DNA of 64,000 nt from Cryobacterium inferilacus (GTDB lineage: Bacteria > Actinomycetota > Actinomycetes > Actinomycetales > Microbacteriaceae): NCBI RefSeq assembly GCF_019599185.1, contig NZ_JAIEUL010000002.1:1-64000 (forward strand), given 5' to 3'. Position 1 is the first letter of the stretch. Each line of letters starts with the position of its first letter. The position numbers and the translations under genes were made by a program. The notes below the pieces were generated by a model that was given only the letters and a program-made list of their open reading frames with translations, searched no databases and was not told the DNA's origin. Below, in pieces: positions 26,966 through 35,826 of the stretch.

Positions 26966-27678
26966 TCAGCACCGGCACCGACAAAAAATGGTTCGACGAG
27001 TTCGTGCTCGAGCTTCGCCTGCAGCAGGTGTACGGCAGCGCGATCGGCGACGCCGTCGCCAGCGCCAGGGAGCTGCTCGCGGACACCGGGCAGAGCGCCC
27101 AGGAGGCGTTCGGCTCGGCGCGTGACTACGCCGCCTCGCTCGACCTGCCCCGTGCGCCCCGGTTCGAGTGGGTGCGCCAGGCGCTCTGGCCCACGATGGT
27201 CAGCCTGCTCGCGCTCCTGCTGTTCACTCAGGCCGCCGCCGCCTGGACCCAGTCCGAACCGTTCCTGGTCTCACCGGCCCAGCTGATCCTGCTCGCCGCT
27301 CCGGTGTTCATCGTGGCCGCCCTGCCGCTCTACCTGGCCGCTCTCGTGCGCCACGTCTGGGTCGTCGTGGTGCTCGTCGTGGCCTGTGGCCTGTCCGGGT
27401 TGCTCAGTTCGATCGTCGCGCCGACCACCGCGGCGGATGCCTGGTTGGCGCTGGACCCGCTGCCGTGGTTGATCGGCTGCTCGGTGGTCATGGTGGCGCT
27501 GGCGATCGTGCAGACCGTGCGATCTCGCCGCCCCGGCAGCAACGACGAGATCATCAACCCGCTCGGGGATCCGACCGTCGACAGCGGCCGCGGTGCTCGG
27601 TTGGCCCTGGTGCTCACCAACTGGATCTTCCCGGTGCTGGCCCTGGTCATGCTCGGCTTCGTGTCGCTGTTCCGCTAG
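26962..27678 (+). CDS. Membrane protein co-transcribed with PadR
   Basis: The 238-residue protein has a cytoplasmic helical N-terminus (about 1-75, KWFDEFVLELRLQQVYGSAIGDAVASAR, HAAS-like) and about five hydrophobic segments (near 82-100, 110-128, 132-150, 164-182 and 215-235). ATG 26962 overlaps the padR stop. The arrangement of PadR plus a protein with such an N-terminal helical domain is frequent in Gram-positive bacteria and usually relates to envelope stress. The specific function is unknown. Confidence 0.8.
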   Translation: MISTGTDKKWFDEFVLELRLQQVYGSAIGDAVASARELLADTGQSAQEAFGSARDYAASLDLPRAPRFEWVRQALWPTMVSLLALLLFTQAAAAWTQSEPFLVSPAQLILLAAPVFIVAALPLYLAALVRHVWVVVVLVVACGLSGLLSSIVAPTTAADAWLALDPLPWLIGCSVVMVALAIVQTVRSRRPGSNDEIINPLGDPTVDSGRGARLALVLTNWIFPVLALVMLGFVSLFR

Positions 27679-27719
27679 TCGTTCTCCGGCACCGTCCCCA
27701 CCTCCTACAGTCCACGCGA

Positions 27720-27800
27720 GCATAACTCCTGCAATTTTTGCCGGACCGGCCCCGAGAGGCCGGTTTCCGGCGGGTTGCGGGAATCTAGCAGGAGTTATGC
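27720..27800. repeat. 81-bp palindromic element, probably a bidirectional terminator
   Basis: Perfect 13-bp outer arms (GCATAACTCCTGC and its complement) enclose an inner stem GCCGGACCGGCC / GGCCGGTTTCCGGC with a CCGAGA loop. It lies between converging genes and contains the stop codon of the DUF1275 gene. The outer arms suggest an element end rather than a plain terminator. No second copy is in the window. Confidence 0.75.
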
Positions 27801-28517
27801 AACGGGAACGGGAACGGGGGCGTGGTGCGGGCGGCCGGCCGCGTGGCCGATGGCAGTGACGACCAGGGTGATCGCGGCGGTGAGGGCGATGCCCCAGCCG
27901 ATGTGCACCATGAGCAGCAGGGCGCCGACGCCGGCACCGGCGAGAATCAGCACGATCGCGGCGAAGCGGCGGAACCAGGGCTGGTTCTTGGCGCCGCCGA
28001 AACGGGAGTCCGCGGCGAAGCCGGTGATGGTGGAGGTGACCACGACGGTGGTGACATCCTTCACGGCGATGTGCCGGGCCACGGCGGCCTGCAGGCCCAT
28101 CACGGCGGCCAACAGGCCGGTCACGATCAGGTCGAACGGGGCCGGTGGCACACCGTCCACCGCGAACAGGAAGATCGCCAGCACGGCCATGACCACGCCG
28201 ACCGCCCCGAACAGGGCCGTCGATTCGGTGGTCCAGCCGACCTTGACGCGGCGAAGCACCCGGCCGCCGATCGCGGCGCCGACCATGAAGGTGAACAGGG
28301 CGATGAGCGGGCCCACCACCGGCAGGTCATCGGCGCCGGCGATGGCCATACCCAGGATGACGACGTTGCCGGTCATGTTGCCGGTGAACACCTTGTCCAG
28401 GCCCAGGTAACCCACCGCATCCGCCACACCGGTGGAGAAGGTGAGGGCCAGCATCAGGCCGAGGTGCAGGTGGTCCGGCTTGCTGCGCAGACGGTGGATG
28501 ACGGGGGTGGAGGGCAC
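27795..28517 (-). CDS. DUF1275 (YoaK-like) membrane protein
   Basis: The protein has about six membrane segments and the family signature TFSTGVADAVGYLGLDKVFTGNMTGNVV, with GLQAAVARHIAVKDVTTVVVTSTI later. The family is conserved but functionally unassigned. GTG 28517 gives 240 residues and follows GATAGGA; longer starts at 28547 (GTG) and 28574 (TTG) lack a ribosome-binding site. The C-terminus is PVPVPVA, formed by a GGAACG triple repeat at the edge of the 81-bp palindrome. Confidence 0.87.
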   Translation of the reverse strand: MPSTPVIHRLRSKPDHLHLGLMLALTFSTGVADAVGYLGLDKVFTGNMTGNVVILGMAIAGADDLPVVGPLIALFTFMVGAAIGGRVLRRVKVGWTTESTALFGAVGVVMAVLAIFLFAVDGVPPAPFDLIVTGLLAAVMGLQAAVARHIAVKDVTTVVVTSTITGFAADSRFGGAKNQPWFRRFAAIVLILAGAGVGALLLMVHIGWGIALTAAITLVVTAIGHAAGRPHHAPVPVPVA

Positions 28518-28664
28518 TGGCGGTCCTATCGGCTCGGGAATTGTCACGGTAGCGGCTGGTCGTGTCGGTCGCAAAACTGGCGCTACTCTCGACCAACGGG
28601 GATGCGCCGGCCGCCAAGCCGGCGACGATCCGGTTCACGCCCCACGATCCGAAAAGGCGCAGCC

Positions 28665-29777
28665 ATGCCATTCGACGTCCTGCCATTCGACATCCTGCAG
28701 CCCGGCCGCGGGCCCATCCGCGCCGCGCAGTACCTGCCAGCCACCCCGGCCACCGTGCTCTGGGGGCGTTTGCCCTGTGCCACGGATGCGCCGGCGCTCG
28801 TCATCGACGCCGGCACCGCGGTCACGATCGACACGATCAGCCACGAGGGCGTGCTCGAAGACCAGGGCCGCGACCCGGTGGCCTTCTTCGCCGGCCACGG
28901 CATCGACCGGGCCGGGGTGCTCGACGACGCCGTGCTGCTGGCCGCGTCGAACAGCACCCGCGATCCGCAGGTGGACGGGCCGCACCTGGTCACCGGCCCG
29001 ATCCACGTGCGCGGGGCGAAGCCGGGCGACCTGCTCAAGATGACCGTTCTCGAGGCGACCCCTCGGGTGCCGTACGGCGTGATCTCCAACCGGCACGGCC
29101 GCGGCGCCCTGCCAGGCGAGTACCCGCTCGGCGAGGGCAACGTCAGCGTCTTCGCCGCGCTCGAAGAGACAGTGCCCGGAGACAGCGCCGCCGGCCGGGT
29201 CGGCACCCTCCCGCTCGTGCCTGGCGGCCCCCGCAGCGTGCGCTTCCCGCTCCGACCGTTCCTGGGCATCATGGGCGTCGCCGTCGCCGGCGAGGTGCGC
29301 CCGCACTCCGTGCCGCCCGGATCGCACGGCGGCAACATCGACATCAACCTGCTCACCGTGGGCTCTGCGCTCTACCTGCCGGTGCAGGTCGACGGCGCCC
29401 TGGCCTACGTGGGCGACCCGCACTTCGCCCAGGGTGACGGCGAGGTGGCGCTCACGGCCATGGAGGCGTCGCTGCGGGTGACGATCCGCTTCGACGTGGT
29501 CAGCCAGGCCGACGCGATCGCCGCGTTCGGCGAACTGGTCGGGCCGCTGGCCGAGACGAGCGAGTTCCTCGTGCCCACCGGCATGGACGCCGACCTCGAC
29601 GAGGCCGTGCGCAAGTGTGTGCGGGCCGCCATCGATCTGCTCGCCGCGCGCTACGGCATGGACCGCACCCTCGCCTACGCCTACCTGAGTGCCGCCACCG
29701 ACTTCAACATCTCCCAGGTGGTCGACCTCGTCGCCGGCGTGCACGCCCGCATCCGGGTGGCGGACTTCGATGCCTGA
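28665..29777 (+). CDS. Acetamidase/formamidase family protein
   Basis: The 370-residue protein resembles the FmdA/AmdA acetamidase-formamidase fold, with HLVTGPIHVRGAKPGDLLKM, FLGIMGVA, GSHGGNIDINLLTVGSALYLPV and the GDPHFAQGDGEVALTAMEAS strand that is almost invariant in the family. It would hydrolyse a small amide to ammonia. ATG 28665 has GAAAAGG upstream. The start of the next gene lies inside its last codons, and ureide genes follow, so the substrate is probably an amide produced during purine breakdown. That is inference. Confidence 0.9.
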   Translation: MPFDVLPFDILQPGRGPIRAAQYLPATPATVLWGRLPCATDAPALVIDAGTAVTIDTISHEGVLEDQGRDPVAFFAGHGIDRAGVLDDAVLLAASNSTRDPQVDGPHLVTGPIHVRGAKPGDLLKMTVLEATPRVPYGVISNRHGRGALPGEYPLGEGNVSVFAALEETVPGDSAAGRVGTLPLVPGGPRSVRFPLRPFLGIMGVAVAGEVRPHSVPPGSHGGNIDINLLTVGSALYLPVQVDGALAYVGDPHFAQGDGEVALTAMEASLRVTIRFDVVSQADAIAAFGELVGPLAETSEFLVPTGMDADLDEAVRKCVRAAIDLLAARYGMDRTLAYAYLSAATDFNISQVVDLVAGVHARIRVADFDA

Positions 29778-31491
29778 GCCGCTGGCTGTGCCGACCCCCA
29801 CCACGCTCACCGGTGAGCTGCCCGATGGCCTGCTCGCGGCCTTCGCCGGCTACGAGAACGCGCTGGGCGCCAATGACCTGGCCGCGCTCGACGCCTACTT
29901 CGCACCGGGCGAGCACACCCTGCGCGGCGACGCGACCGGCCTCCTGGTGGGCCACGACGCGATCAGCGGCTTCCGCGGCGCCAGAGCCGGCACGGTGGCC
30001 AGGGGCATCCGTTCACTGCACGTGCGCGTGATCGACCCCGGGCACGCCGTGATCGTGTCGGTGAACACCCCGGATGCCGGTGGCGCCGGCCTGGTCACCC
30101 AGCTCTGGGCGTTGTCGGCGGCGGGGGACTGGCAGGTGGAGGTGGCCCAGGTGGCCGCACCATCGGCCGCGGTCAACCCCACGGTCTGGCGGCTGGTGGG
30201 CACCCCGCTGGTGGCCGCTGCGCCGGTGACGTCCCCGTCGGTGGCGTCCTCGCAGCTGACGTCCCCGCAGCCGGGGTCAGCCGACGACGCCCCGCACGCC
30301 CTGGCCGGCGAGACCATCGCCGTGAAAGACCTCTTCGACATCGCCGGCTTCACCGTGGGTGCCGGCAACCCGGCCTACCTGCGTGAGGCCACCCCCGCCA
30401 CCGTCACCGCCTCGGCCGTCGCGGCCCTGCTCGGCGCCGGCGCCAGCGTGCGCGGCATCGCCCAGACCGACGAATTCGCGTACAGCATCGCCGGCGACAA
30501 CGAGCACTACGGCGCCCCGCCCAACGTGCGGGTGCCCGGTGCTCTGCCCGGCGGGTCGTCCAGTGGGCCGGCTGCCGCCGTGGCGCTCGGCCAGGCCAGC
30601 ATCGGCCTGGCCACCGACACCGCGGGGTCCATCCGGGTGCCCGCGTCGTACCAGGGCCTGTGGGGGCTGCGCAGCACCCACGGCGCCGTCGACCGCACCG
30701 GCCTGCTGCCGCTGGCACCCTCGTTCGACACCGTCGGCTGGCTCACCCGCACTCCGGATGTGCTGCGCGCCGCCGCGGCCGCCTCGCTCGACCCCACCCG
30801 GCAGATCACCGTGCCGCAGCGCAGCACTGCCGACAGCACCGGCACCGACCCGACCGGCACCGACCCGACCGGCACTGACACGACGGCGCCAGCGGATGCC
30901 CGGCCCCGCTTCGCCGTGTCGACCGCCCTCATCTTCGCCTGCGACGACGCCGTGCAGGGCGCCTTCGTGACCGGGCTGGATCGGCTTGCCAGGGCCGGCC
31001 TGTTGCCGGAGCCCGACCTCGTGGACGTGGGCGATCTCGCCGAGGCGCTACGCCTGTTCCGCACCGTGCAGGCCATCGAGGCCTGGCGGGCCAACGGTGA
31101 CTGGGTCACCGCCCACCCCGGCGCCCTCGGTGCCGCGGTGGCGAGCCGGTTCGCCGCGGCCGCGGGAACCGACCCGGCCGCAGAGGCCGAGACCCGCACC
31201 AGCCTGGCCGCGGCCAGGGCCCGGCTGGACGCGGTGCTGGACGGCCGCATCCTGCTGCTGCCGTCGGCGTCGTCGACGGCTCCGTCCCGGCACGCGAACC
31301 CGGCGGAGATCGACGCCACCCGCACCGCGACGCTCACCCTGACCAGCCTGGCCGGCATCGGCGGCTACCCGGCGTTGTCTGTGCCGCTGTTCGAGTCGCA
31401 CGGGGCACCCATCGGGCTCTGCCTGGTCGGCCCGAGACACACCGACCTGGCCCTGGTCGACATCGGCACATCGCTGGCCGCCGGGAGGTGA
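29770..31491 (+). CDS. AtzH-like domain fused to an amidase-signature hydrolase
   Basis: The 573-residue protein has an N-terminal NTF2-like AtzH/HpxZ domain (about 15-145, ENALGANDLAALDAYF and GHDAISGFR) and a C-terminal amidase (about 170-573). The catalytic Lys lies in AVKDLFDIAG and the two serines in GGSSSGPAAAVA and DTAGSIRVPAS. In Klebsiella the separate HpxZ and HpxY proteins act on the oxalurate branch, and in atrazine bacteria AtzE-AtzH relatives act on 1-carboxybiuret. Position beside pucG makes oxalurate or a related ureide the likely substrate. A 15-bp in-frame repeat encodes TGTDP copies near residue 358. It overlaps the upstream amidase gene by eight bases. Confidence 0.85.
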   Translation: MPEPLAVPTPTTLTGELPDGLLAAFAGYENALGANDLAALDAYFAPGEHTLRGDATGLLVGHDAISGFRGARAGTVARGIRSLHVRVIDPGHAVIVSVNTPDAGGAGLVTQLWALSAAGDWQVEVAQVAAPSAAVNPTVWRLVGTPLVAAAPVTSPSVASSQLTSPQPGSADDAPHALAGETIAVKDLFDIAGFTVGAGNPAYLREATPATVTASAVAALLGAGASVRGIAQTDEFAYSIAGDNEHYGAPPNVRVPGALPGGSSSGPAAAVALGQASIGLATDTAGSIRVPASYQGLWGLRSTHGAVDRTGLLPLAPSFDTVGWLTRTPDVLRAAAAASLDPTRQITVPQRSTADSTGTDPTGTDPTGTDTTAPADARPRFAVSTALIFACDDAVQGAFVTGLDRLARAGLLPEPDLVDVGDLAEALRLFRTVQAIEAWRANGDWVTAHPGALGAAVASRFAAAAGTDPAAEAETRTSLAAARARLDAVLDGRILLLPSASSTAPSRHANPAEIDATRTATLTLTSLAGIGGYPALSVPLFESHGAPIGLCLVGPRHTDLALVDIGTSLAAGR

Positions 31492-31507
31492 CCGCTGGAA
31501 ACACGAC

Positions 31508-31552
31508 TGAAACACCTGTTGCGTACACTGGGCATCTGAAACACATGGTTCA
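31508..31552. promoter_or_regulatory. Paired TGAAACA operator-like sites before pucG
   Basis: TGAAACA-CA-TGGTTCA (31537-31552) is an inverted repeat with one mismatch. A second TGAAACA half-site with a poorer partner begins at 31508. Both lie in the 64-base gap before pucG. A similar inverted repeat precedes allantoinase (45259-45276). The RpiR regulator three genes downstream is a candidate binder. Confidence 0.45.
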
Positions 31553-31555
31553 GAT

Positions 31556-32806
31556 ATGCCGAAGGGTGAAACAGTCATTTCCAGCCTGCCGATCAATCCG
31601 CCGTCCCGCCTGCTGATGGGCCCCGGCCCGGTCAACGCCGACCCGAGGGTGCTGCGGGCCATGTCCGCCCAGCTCGTGGGCCAGTACGACCCGTCCATGA
31701 CGGCGTACATGAACGAGACCATGGAGCTCTACCGCGGTGTCTTCGAGACCGCGAACGAGCAGACCGTGCTCATCGACGGCACCTCCAGGGCCGGCATCGA
31801 GGCGGCGCTGGTCTCGTTGATCAGCCCCGGCGACCGGGTGCTTGTGCCCATCTTCGGCCGCTTCGGCCACCTGCTGCGCGAGATCGCCGAGCGGGCGGGA
31901 GCCGAGGTGCACGTGCGCGAGATCGAGTGGGGCACCGTGTTCACCCCCGCGCAGATCGAACAGGCCATCCGCGAGACCAAGCCGGCCCTGCTGGCGATCG
32001 TGCACGGCGACACCTCCACCACCGTGGCGCAGCCGCTCGACGAGCTCGGCGAGATCTGCGCCAGGCACGGCGTGCTGTTCTACACCGACGTCACCGCGTC
32101 GCTGGCCGGCAACACCTTTCAGGCGGATGCCTGGGGCCTGGATGCCGTGACCGCCGGGCTGCAGAAGTGCCTGGGCGGCCCCTCCGGCTCTGCTCCGGCC
32201 ACCTTCTCGCCCCGCGCCGTCGAGGTGATCAATGCCCGCAAGAGCATCGAAGCGGGCATCCGCGAGGCCGGTGACGCCGTGAACGCGCACCCGATCCGTT
32301 CCAACTACTTCGACCTGTCGATGATCTTCGATTACTGGGGCCCGAAGCGCCTCAACCACCACACCGAGGCCACCACCATGCTCTACGGGGCCCGCGAGTG
32401 CGCCCGGCTGCTTGTCGACGAGGGCATGGACGTGGCCGTCGAACGGCACCGGCTGCACGGCGCCGCCATGCTCGCCGGGGTGCAGGGTCTGGGCCTGAGC
32501 GTTTTCGGTGACCTCGACCACCGGATGAACAACGTCGTCGCCGTGCGCATCCCCGACGGTGTCACCGGCGACGCGGTGCGCGGAGAGCTGCTGAACGACT
32601 TCGGCATCGAGATCGGCACCTCCTTCGGTCCGCTGCACGGCAAGGTCTGGCGCATCGGCACCATGGGCTACAACGCCCGTAAGGACACCGTGCTCACCAC
32701 CCTGGCTGCGCTCGAGGCCGTGCTGCGTCGGGCCGGCGCGAGGGTGACCGGCGGGGGCGGCGTCGGTGCCGCCTACGAGATCTATCAGGATGCCGCGGGC
32801 GCATGA
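31556..32806 (+). CDS. pucG: (S)-Ureidoglycine--glyoxylate aminotransferase
   Basis: The 416-residue PLP enzyme of the class V family transfers the amino group of ureidoglycine to glyoxylate, giving oxalurate and glycine. Near the start it has RLLMGPGPVNADPRVLRAMS, then IDGTSRAGIEAALVSL, and the PLP-binding Lys in GLQKCLGGPSG. The C-terminal MGYNARKDTVLTTLAALE matches PucG. ATG 31556 follows the operator region without an obvious ribosome-binding site. It overlaps allC by four bases, which supports the ureide assignment over serine-glyoxylate or alanine-glyoxylate transaminase. Confidence 0.9.
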   Translation: MPKGETVISSLPINPPSRLLMGPGPVNADPRVLRAMSAQLVGQYDPSMTAYMNETMELYRGVFETANEQTVLIDGTSRAGIEAALVSLISPGDRVLVPIFGRFGHLLREIAERAGAEVHVREIEWGTVFTPAQIEQAIRETKPALLAIVHGDTSTTVAQPLDELGEICARHGVLFYTDVTASLAGNTFQADAWGLDAVTAGLQKCLGGPSGSAPATFSPRAVEVINARKSIEAGIREAGDAVNAHPIRSNYFDLSMIFDYWGPKRLNHHTEATTMLYGARECARLLVDEGMDVAVERHRLHGAAMLAGVQGLGLSVFGDLDHRMNNVVAVRIPDGVTGDAVRGELLNDFGIEIGTSFGPLHGKVWRIGTMGYNARKDTVLTTLAALEAVLRRAGARVTGGGGVGAAYEIYQDAAGA

Positions 32807-34152
32807 CGCTGCCAGCTGAGACGACCGGGAGCGGCCGCACCACGGCATCCGCCGTGCTCGACCGGTGCGACGAGCTCGCCACCCACAGCAGCGCGCCCGA
32901 CGGCCTGATCGAACGGGTCTACCTGTCACCGGAGCACGCGGCGGTGAACGCCCTCGCCGCCGGTTGGATGCGGGACGCCGGCATGACCACCTGGCAGGAT
33001 GCCGCGGGCAACCAGTGCGGCCGGCTCGAGGGCGCCACCCCCGGCCTGCCCGCCCTGCTGCTCGGCTCGCACCTGGACACCGTGCCGTCGGCCGGCCGGT
33101 ACGACGGCATCCTCGGGGTGCTCAGTGCCATCGCCGTCGTGGAGCGCATCGCCGCCGGCGGTTGCTCGTTGCCGTTCGCACTGGAGGTCGTCGCCTTCGG
33201 TGACGAGGAAGGCACCAGGTTCGGCACCGCACTGCTGGGCAGCCGGGCGCTGGCCGGCACCTGGCTGGATGCCTGGTGGGAACTGACCGATGACGCCGGC
33301 ACCACCCTGCACGACGCGTTCACCGACTTCGGTCTCGACCCGGCCGCGATCACGGCAGCGGCCCGCAGCTCCAACGACTTCGTCGGTTACCTCGAGGTGC
33401 ACATCGAGCAGGGACCCGTGCTCGAGGAGCGCGACCTGCCGCTCGGCGTCGTCTCCTCGATCGCCGGCGCCCGGCGTTTCCAGATCACCATCACGGGCAA
33501 GGCCGGCCACTCCGGTACCCCGTGGAGCCATCGCCGCGACGCCCTCGCCGGCGCCAGCGAGGCCATCGTGGCCATCGAGCGACTCGCCCGCGACGCCGAC
33601 CTGATCGCCACGGTCGGGCACCTCGAGGTCTTCCCCGATGCCGTGAACGTGATCGCCGGCCGGGCCGAGTTCAGCCTCGACCTGCGCGGCCGTTTTGATG
33701 CCGACCGTGACGCCGTGTGGCAGCAGATCGAGGCCATGCTCGAGGAGATCTGCGCCGCGCGCGGCCTGCACGTGGCGGTGCACCAGACCCACGCCGCCCC
33801 GGCGGCACACTGCAGCGACCGGCTGCGGGGCGTGATCGCGGCGGGCATCGAGGTGGCCGGTCTGGAGGCTGCGAGCATCCGTGCCGCCGAAGACGACGAG
33901 CCCGACCCCGCGCCAGAGCCGGTGGAGCTGCTCTCGATGGCCGGCCACGACGCCATGGCCGTGGCGCACCTCACCGAGATCGGCATGCTCTTCGTGCGCT
34001 GCGCCGGGGGAGTGAGCCACCACCCAGACGAGTCCGTCACTGAGGCCGATGTGGCCCAGGCGCTGGATGCGTTCGAGGCCGCGGTGCTCGCCCTGGCAGC
34101 AGGCAGCGCAGCAGGCAGCGCGGCAGACCGTGCAGCAGAGGACTCGGCGTGA
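32803..34152 (+). CDS. allC: Allantoate amidohydrolase (M20 family)
   Basis: The 449-residue metalloenzyme hydrolyses allantoate to ureidoglycine, carbon dioxide and ammonia. The metal ligands are visible in LLGSHLDTVPSAGRYDG (His and Asp), in FGDEEGTRFG (Glu pair) and in EVHIEQGPVLEE. The dimer-domain GKAGHSGTPWSHRRDA and C-terminal SMAGHDAMAVAH also match the AllC/ureidopropionase group. Ureidopropionase or carbamoylase activity is the alternative, but the flanking pucG and the downstream regulator favour allantoate. The C-terminus is an Ala-rich tail. It overlaps both neighbours by four bases. Confidence 0.9.
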   Translation: MTLPAETTGSGRTTASAVLDRCDELATHSSAPDGLIERVYLSPEHAAVNALAAGWMRDAGMTTWQDAAGNQCGRLEGATPGLPALLLGSHLDTVPSAGRYDGILGVLSAIAVVERIAAGGCSLPFALEVVAFGDEEGTRFGTALLGSRALAGTWLDAWWELTDDAGTTLHDAFTDFGLDPAAITAAARSSNDFVGYLEVHIEQGPVLEERDLPLGVVSSIAGARRFQITITGKAGHSGTPWSHRRDALAGASEAIVAIERLARDADLIATVGHLEVFPDAVNVIAGRAEFSLDLRGRFDADRDAVWQQIEAMLEEICAARGLHVAVHQTHAAPAAHCSDRLRGVIAAGIEVAGLEAASIRAAEDDEPDPAPEPVELLSMAGHDAMAVAHLTEIGMLFVRCAGGVSHHPDESVTEADVAQALDAFEAAVLALAAGSAAGSAADRAAEDSA

Positions 34153-34994
34153 CCCTGAACATCGGCCAGCGCATCGACGGCCGCTACGGCGAGCTGTCGC
34201 CGCAGGAACAGCGCGCGGCCGACTTCATCCTCGACCACATGAGCGACCTCGCCGTCTACAACGCGTCCGAGCTCGCCCGGCTCAGCGGGGTGTCCAAGGC
34301 CACGGTGTCCCGGTTGTTCCGTCGGCTCGGTTTCCAGGACTCCGCGGAGGTGCGCGAGCACGCCAGGGCCCTTCGCAGCCTGGGTGCACCGCTCGGCGGG
34401 CCGGGAGCATCCGCCGGCACCCCGTCGCGGCTAGCCGCGCACGCCGAGGCCGAACAGGAGAACCTGCGCCGCCTGCTGGTCACCCTGGAGGACGGCCGGC
34501 TGGATGTCGCGGCACGGCTGGTGCAGTCGGCCCAGAACGTGGTGATCGTGGGGCTGCGCAACAGCTACCCGCTGGCACTGCACCTGCGTCAACAGCTGGT
34601 GCAGGCGCGCGGCAACGTGCGCCTGGCCCCGCTGCCTGGCCAGTCGCTCGGCGAGGAGCTGGCCGGTCTCGGTCCGCGGGACGTGGTGGTGCTGATGGGC
34701 TTCCGCCGCCGGGTATCCGGCTTCGGTGACATCGTCGCGGCCATCCGGCGCCGCGAGATCCCGTTGGTGCTCATCGCCGATTCCTCGGCCCGCAAATACT
34801 CCGACCAGGCCACCAACTGGCTGGAATGCCCGGTGGACTCGGTGTCGGCCTTCGACAGCTACGCCACCGCCATGAGCCTGGTCAATCTGCTCGCCACCGG
34901 GGCGATGGGCGCGCAGGTGCGCGAGAGCCGCACCCGGATCGCGGCCATCACCAGCGTGTACGAAGACCTCGACGAGCTCGAAGCGCCCTGGTGA
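34149..34994 (+). CDS. MurR/RpiR family transcriptional regulator
   Basis: The 281-residue protein has an N-terminal HTH (about 1-80, LSPQEQRAADFILDHM and LARLSGVSKATVSRLFRRLGF) and a C-terminal SIS domain (about 120-265, VVIVGLRNSYPLALHLRQQL and IPLVLIADSSA) that in this family binds a phosphosugar or other small ligand. Being the last gene of the ureide operon, it probably senses an intermediate of the pathway. GTG 34149 overlaps the allC stop. The TGAAACA sites before pucG and allantoinase are the most plausible targets, by inference. Confidence 0.92.
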   Translation: MTLNIGQRIDGRYGELSPQEQRAADFILDHMSDLAVYNASELARLSGVSKATVSRLFRRLGFQDSAEVREHARALRSLGAPLGGPGASAGTPSRLAAHAEAEQENLRRLLVTLEDGRLDVAARLVQSAQNVVIVGLRNSYPLALHLRQQLVQARGNVRLAPLPGQSLGEELAGLGPRDVVVLMGFRRRVSGFGDIVAAIRRREIPLVLIADSSARKYSDQATNWLECPVDSVSAFDSYATAMSLVNLLATGAMGAQVRESRTRIAAITSVYEDLDELEAPW

Positions 34995-35049
34995 GCGGCT
35001 CCGTGAGCGGCCAGGTGAGCGGCACGGTTCGGGCTGCGGCCGGCGCGGG

Positions 35050-35757
35050 TCACTCCGCCGTCGGCCGGTCGACCTGCCCGTCGACGTCCAGATCGGCGTC
35101 CCCGTCGACATCCACCTCGGCGTCCCTGTCGACATCCAGCCCGGTGCCCAGATCGTCACAGGCCACCGGCACCACCCGGTGCGCCAGCAGGTACGGGCGA
35201 GCCCCGGTGTCCCCGGTCAGACCGGCCCGCAGCGGCGCCCAGTGCGCGCGGCCGATGACCACCGGATGCCCGGGCCGGCCGTCGAAGTGTGCCTGCCGGA
35301 GCGAGTCCACGGTTGCGTCGGCGATGACCCGTCGCACGGCGGCGGCGGTGAGGTCGGGCACATCCACCGGAACCACGGCCACGGCGGCGAGGTTGTCGCC
35401 GAACGCCGGGTCGGCCTGCAACCGGGTCAGACCCGCGTCCAGCGACGCCGACAGCCCAGTGGCCCAGTCGTCGGCATGCACCACGCACAGCCGATCCGGC
35501 CGCTCGAACCGGTCGGTCGCCGCGCGCAGCAGCGTCTCGGCCTGGGCCGCGCCGGCACCGAGCACCAGCAGCACCGGATCGCATCCGGCGGCCTCCAGAG
35601 CCAGGACCGCGCGCACCAGCCACGGTTCGCCGGCGGCGTCCACGACGGTTGCCTTCGGCCTGCCATACCGGCTCCCCGCACCGGCCGCCAGAACCAGCCC
35701 GGCCACCCGGGGCGAGGCTACCGGCGTGGCGACGTCGTCGGAGTGCATGCCAGCCAT
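35050..35757 (-). CDS. MocA-like molybdenum cofactor cytidylyltransferase / NTP transferase
   Basis: The 235-residue protein has the nucleotidyltransferase signature VLAAGAGSRYGRPKA near its start, then VVPVDVPDLT (metal-binding Asp residues) and GRPGHPVVIG. In this context, with xdhC and xanthine dehydrogenase genes nearby, it would make the cytidine dinucleotide form of the molybdenum cofactor. The C-terminus is an Asp/Val repeat (DVD and VDGDAD), unusual for the family. ATG 35757 or 35748 are both possible. It is divergent from uraD and convergent with the RpiR gene. Confidence 0.85.
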   Translation of the reverse strand: MAGMHSDDVATPVASPRVAGLVLAAGAGSRYGRPKATVVDAAGEPWLVRAVLALEAAGCDPVLLVLGAGAAQAETLLRAATDRFERPDRLCVVHADDWATGLSASLDAGLTRLQADPAFGDNLAAVAVVPVDVPDLTAAAVRRVIADATVDSLRQAHFDGRPGHPVVIGRAHWAPLRAGLTGDTGARPYLLAHRVVPVACDDLGTGLDVDRDAEVDVDGDADLDVDGQVDRPTAE

Positions 35758-35826
35758 CGTACGGGCAGCTGCCCCACTCGCTTCCGCCCACCCGCCCACA
35801 TCGTCGATAGCCACCCGGAGGACCCC

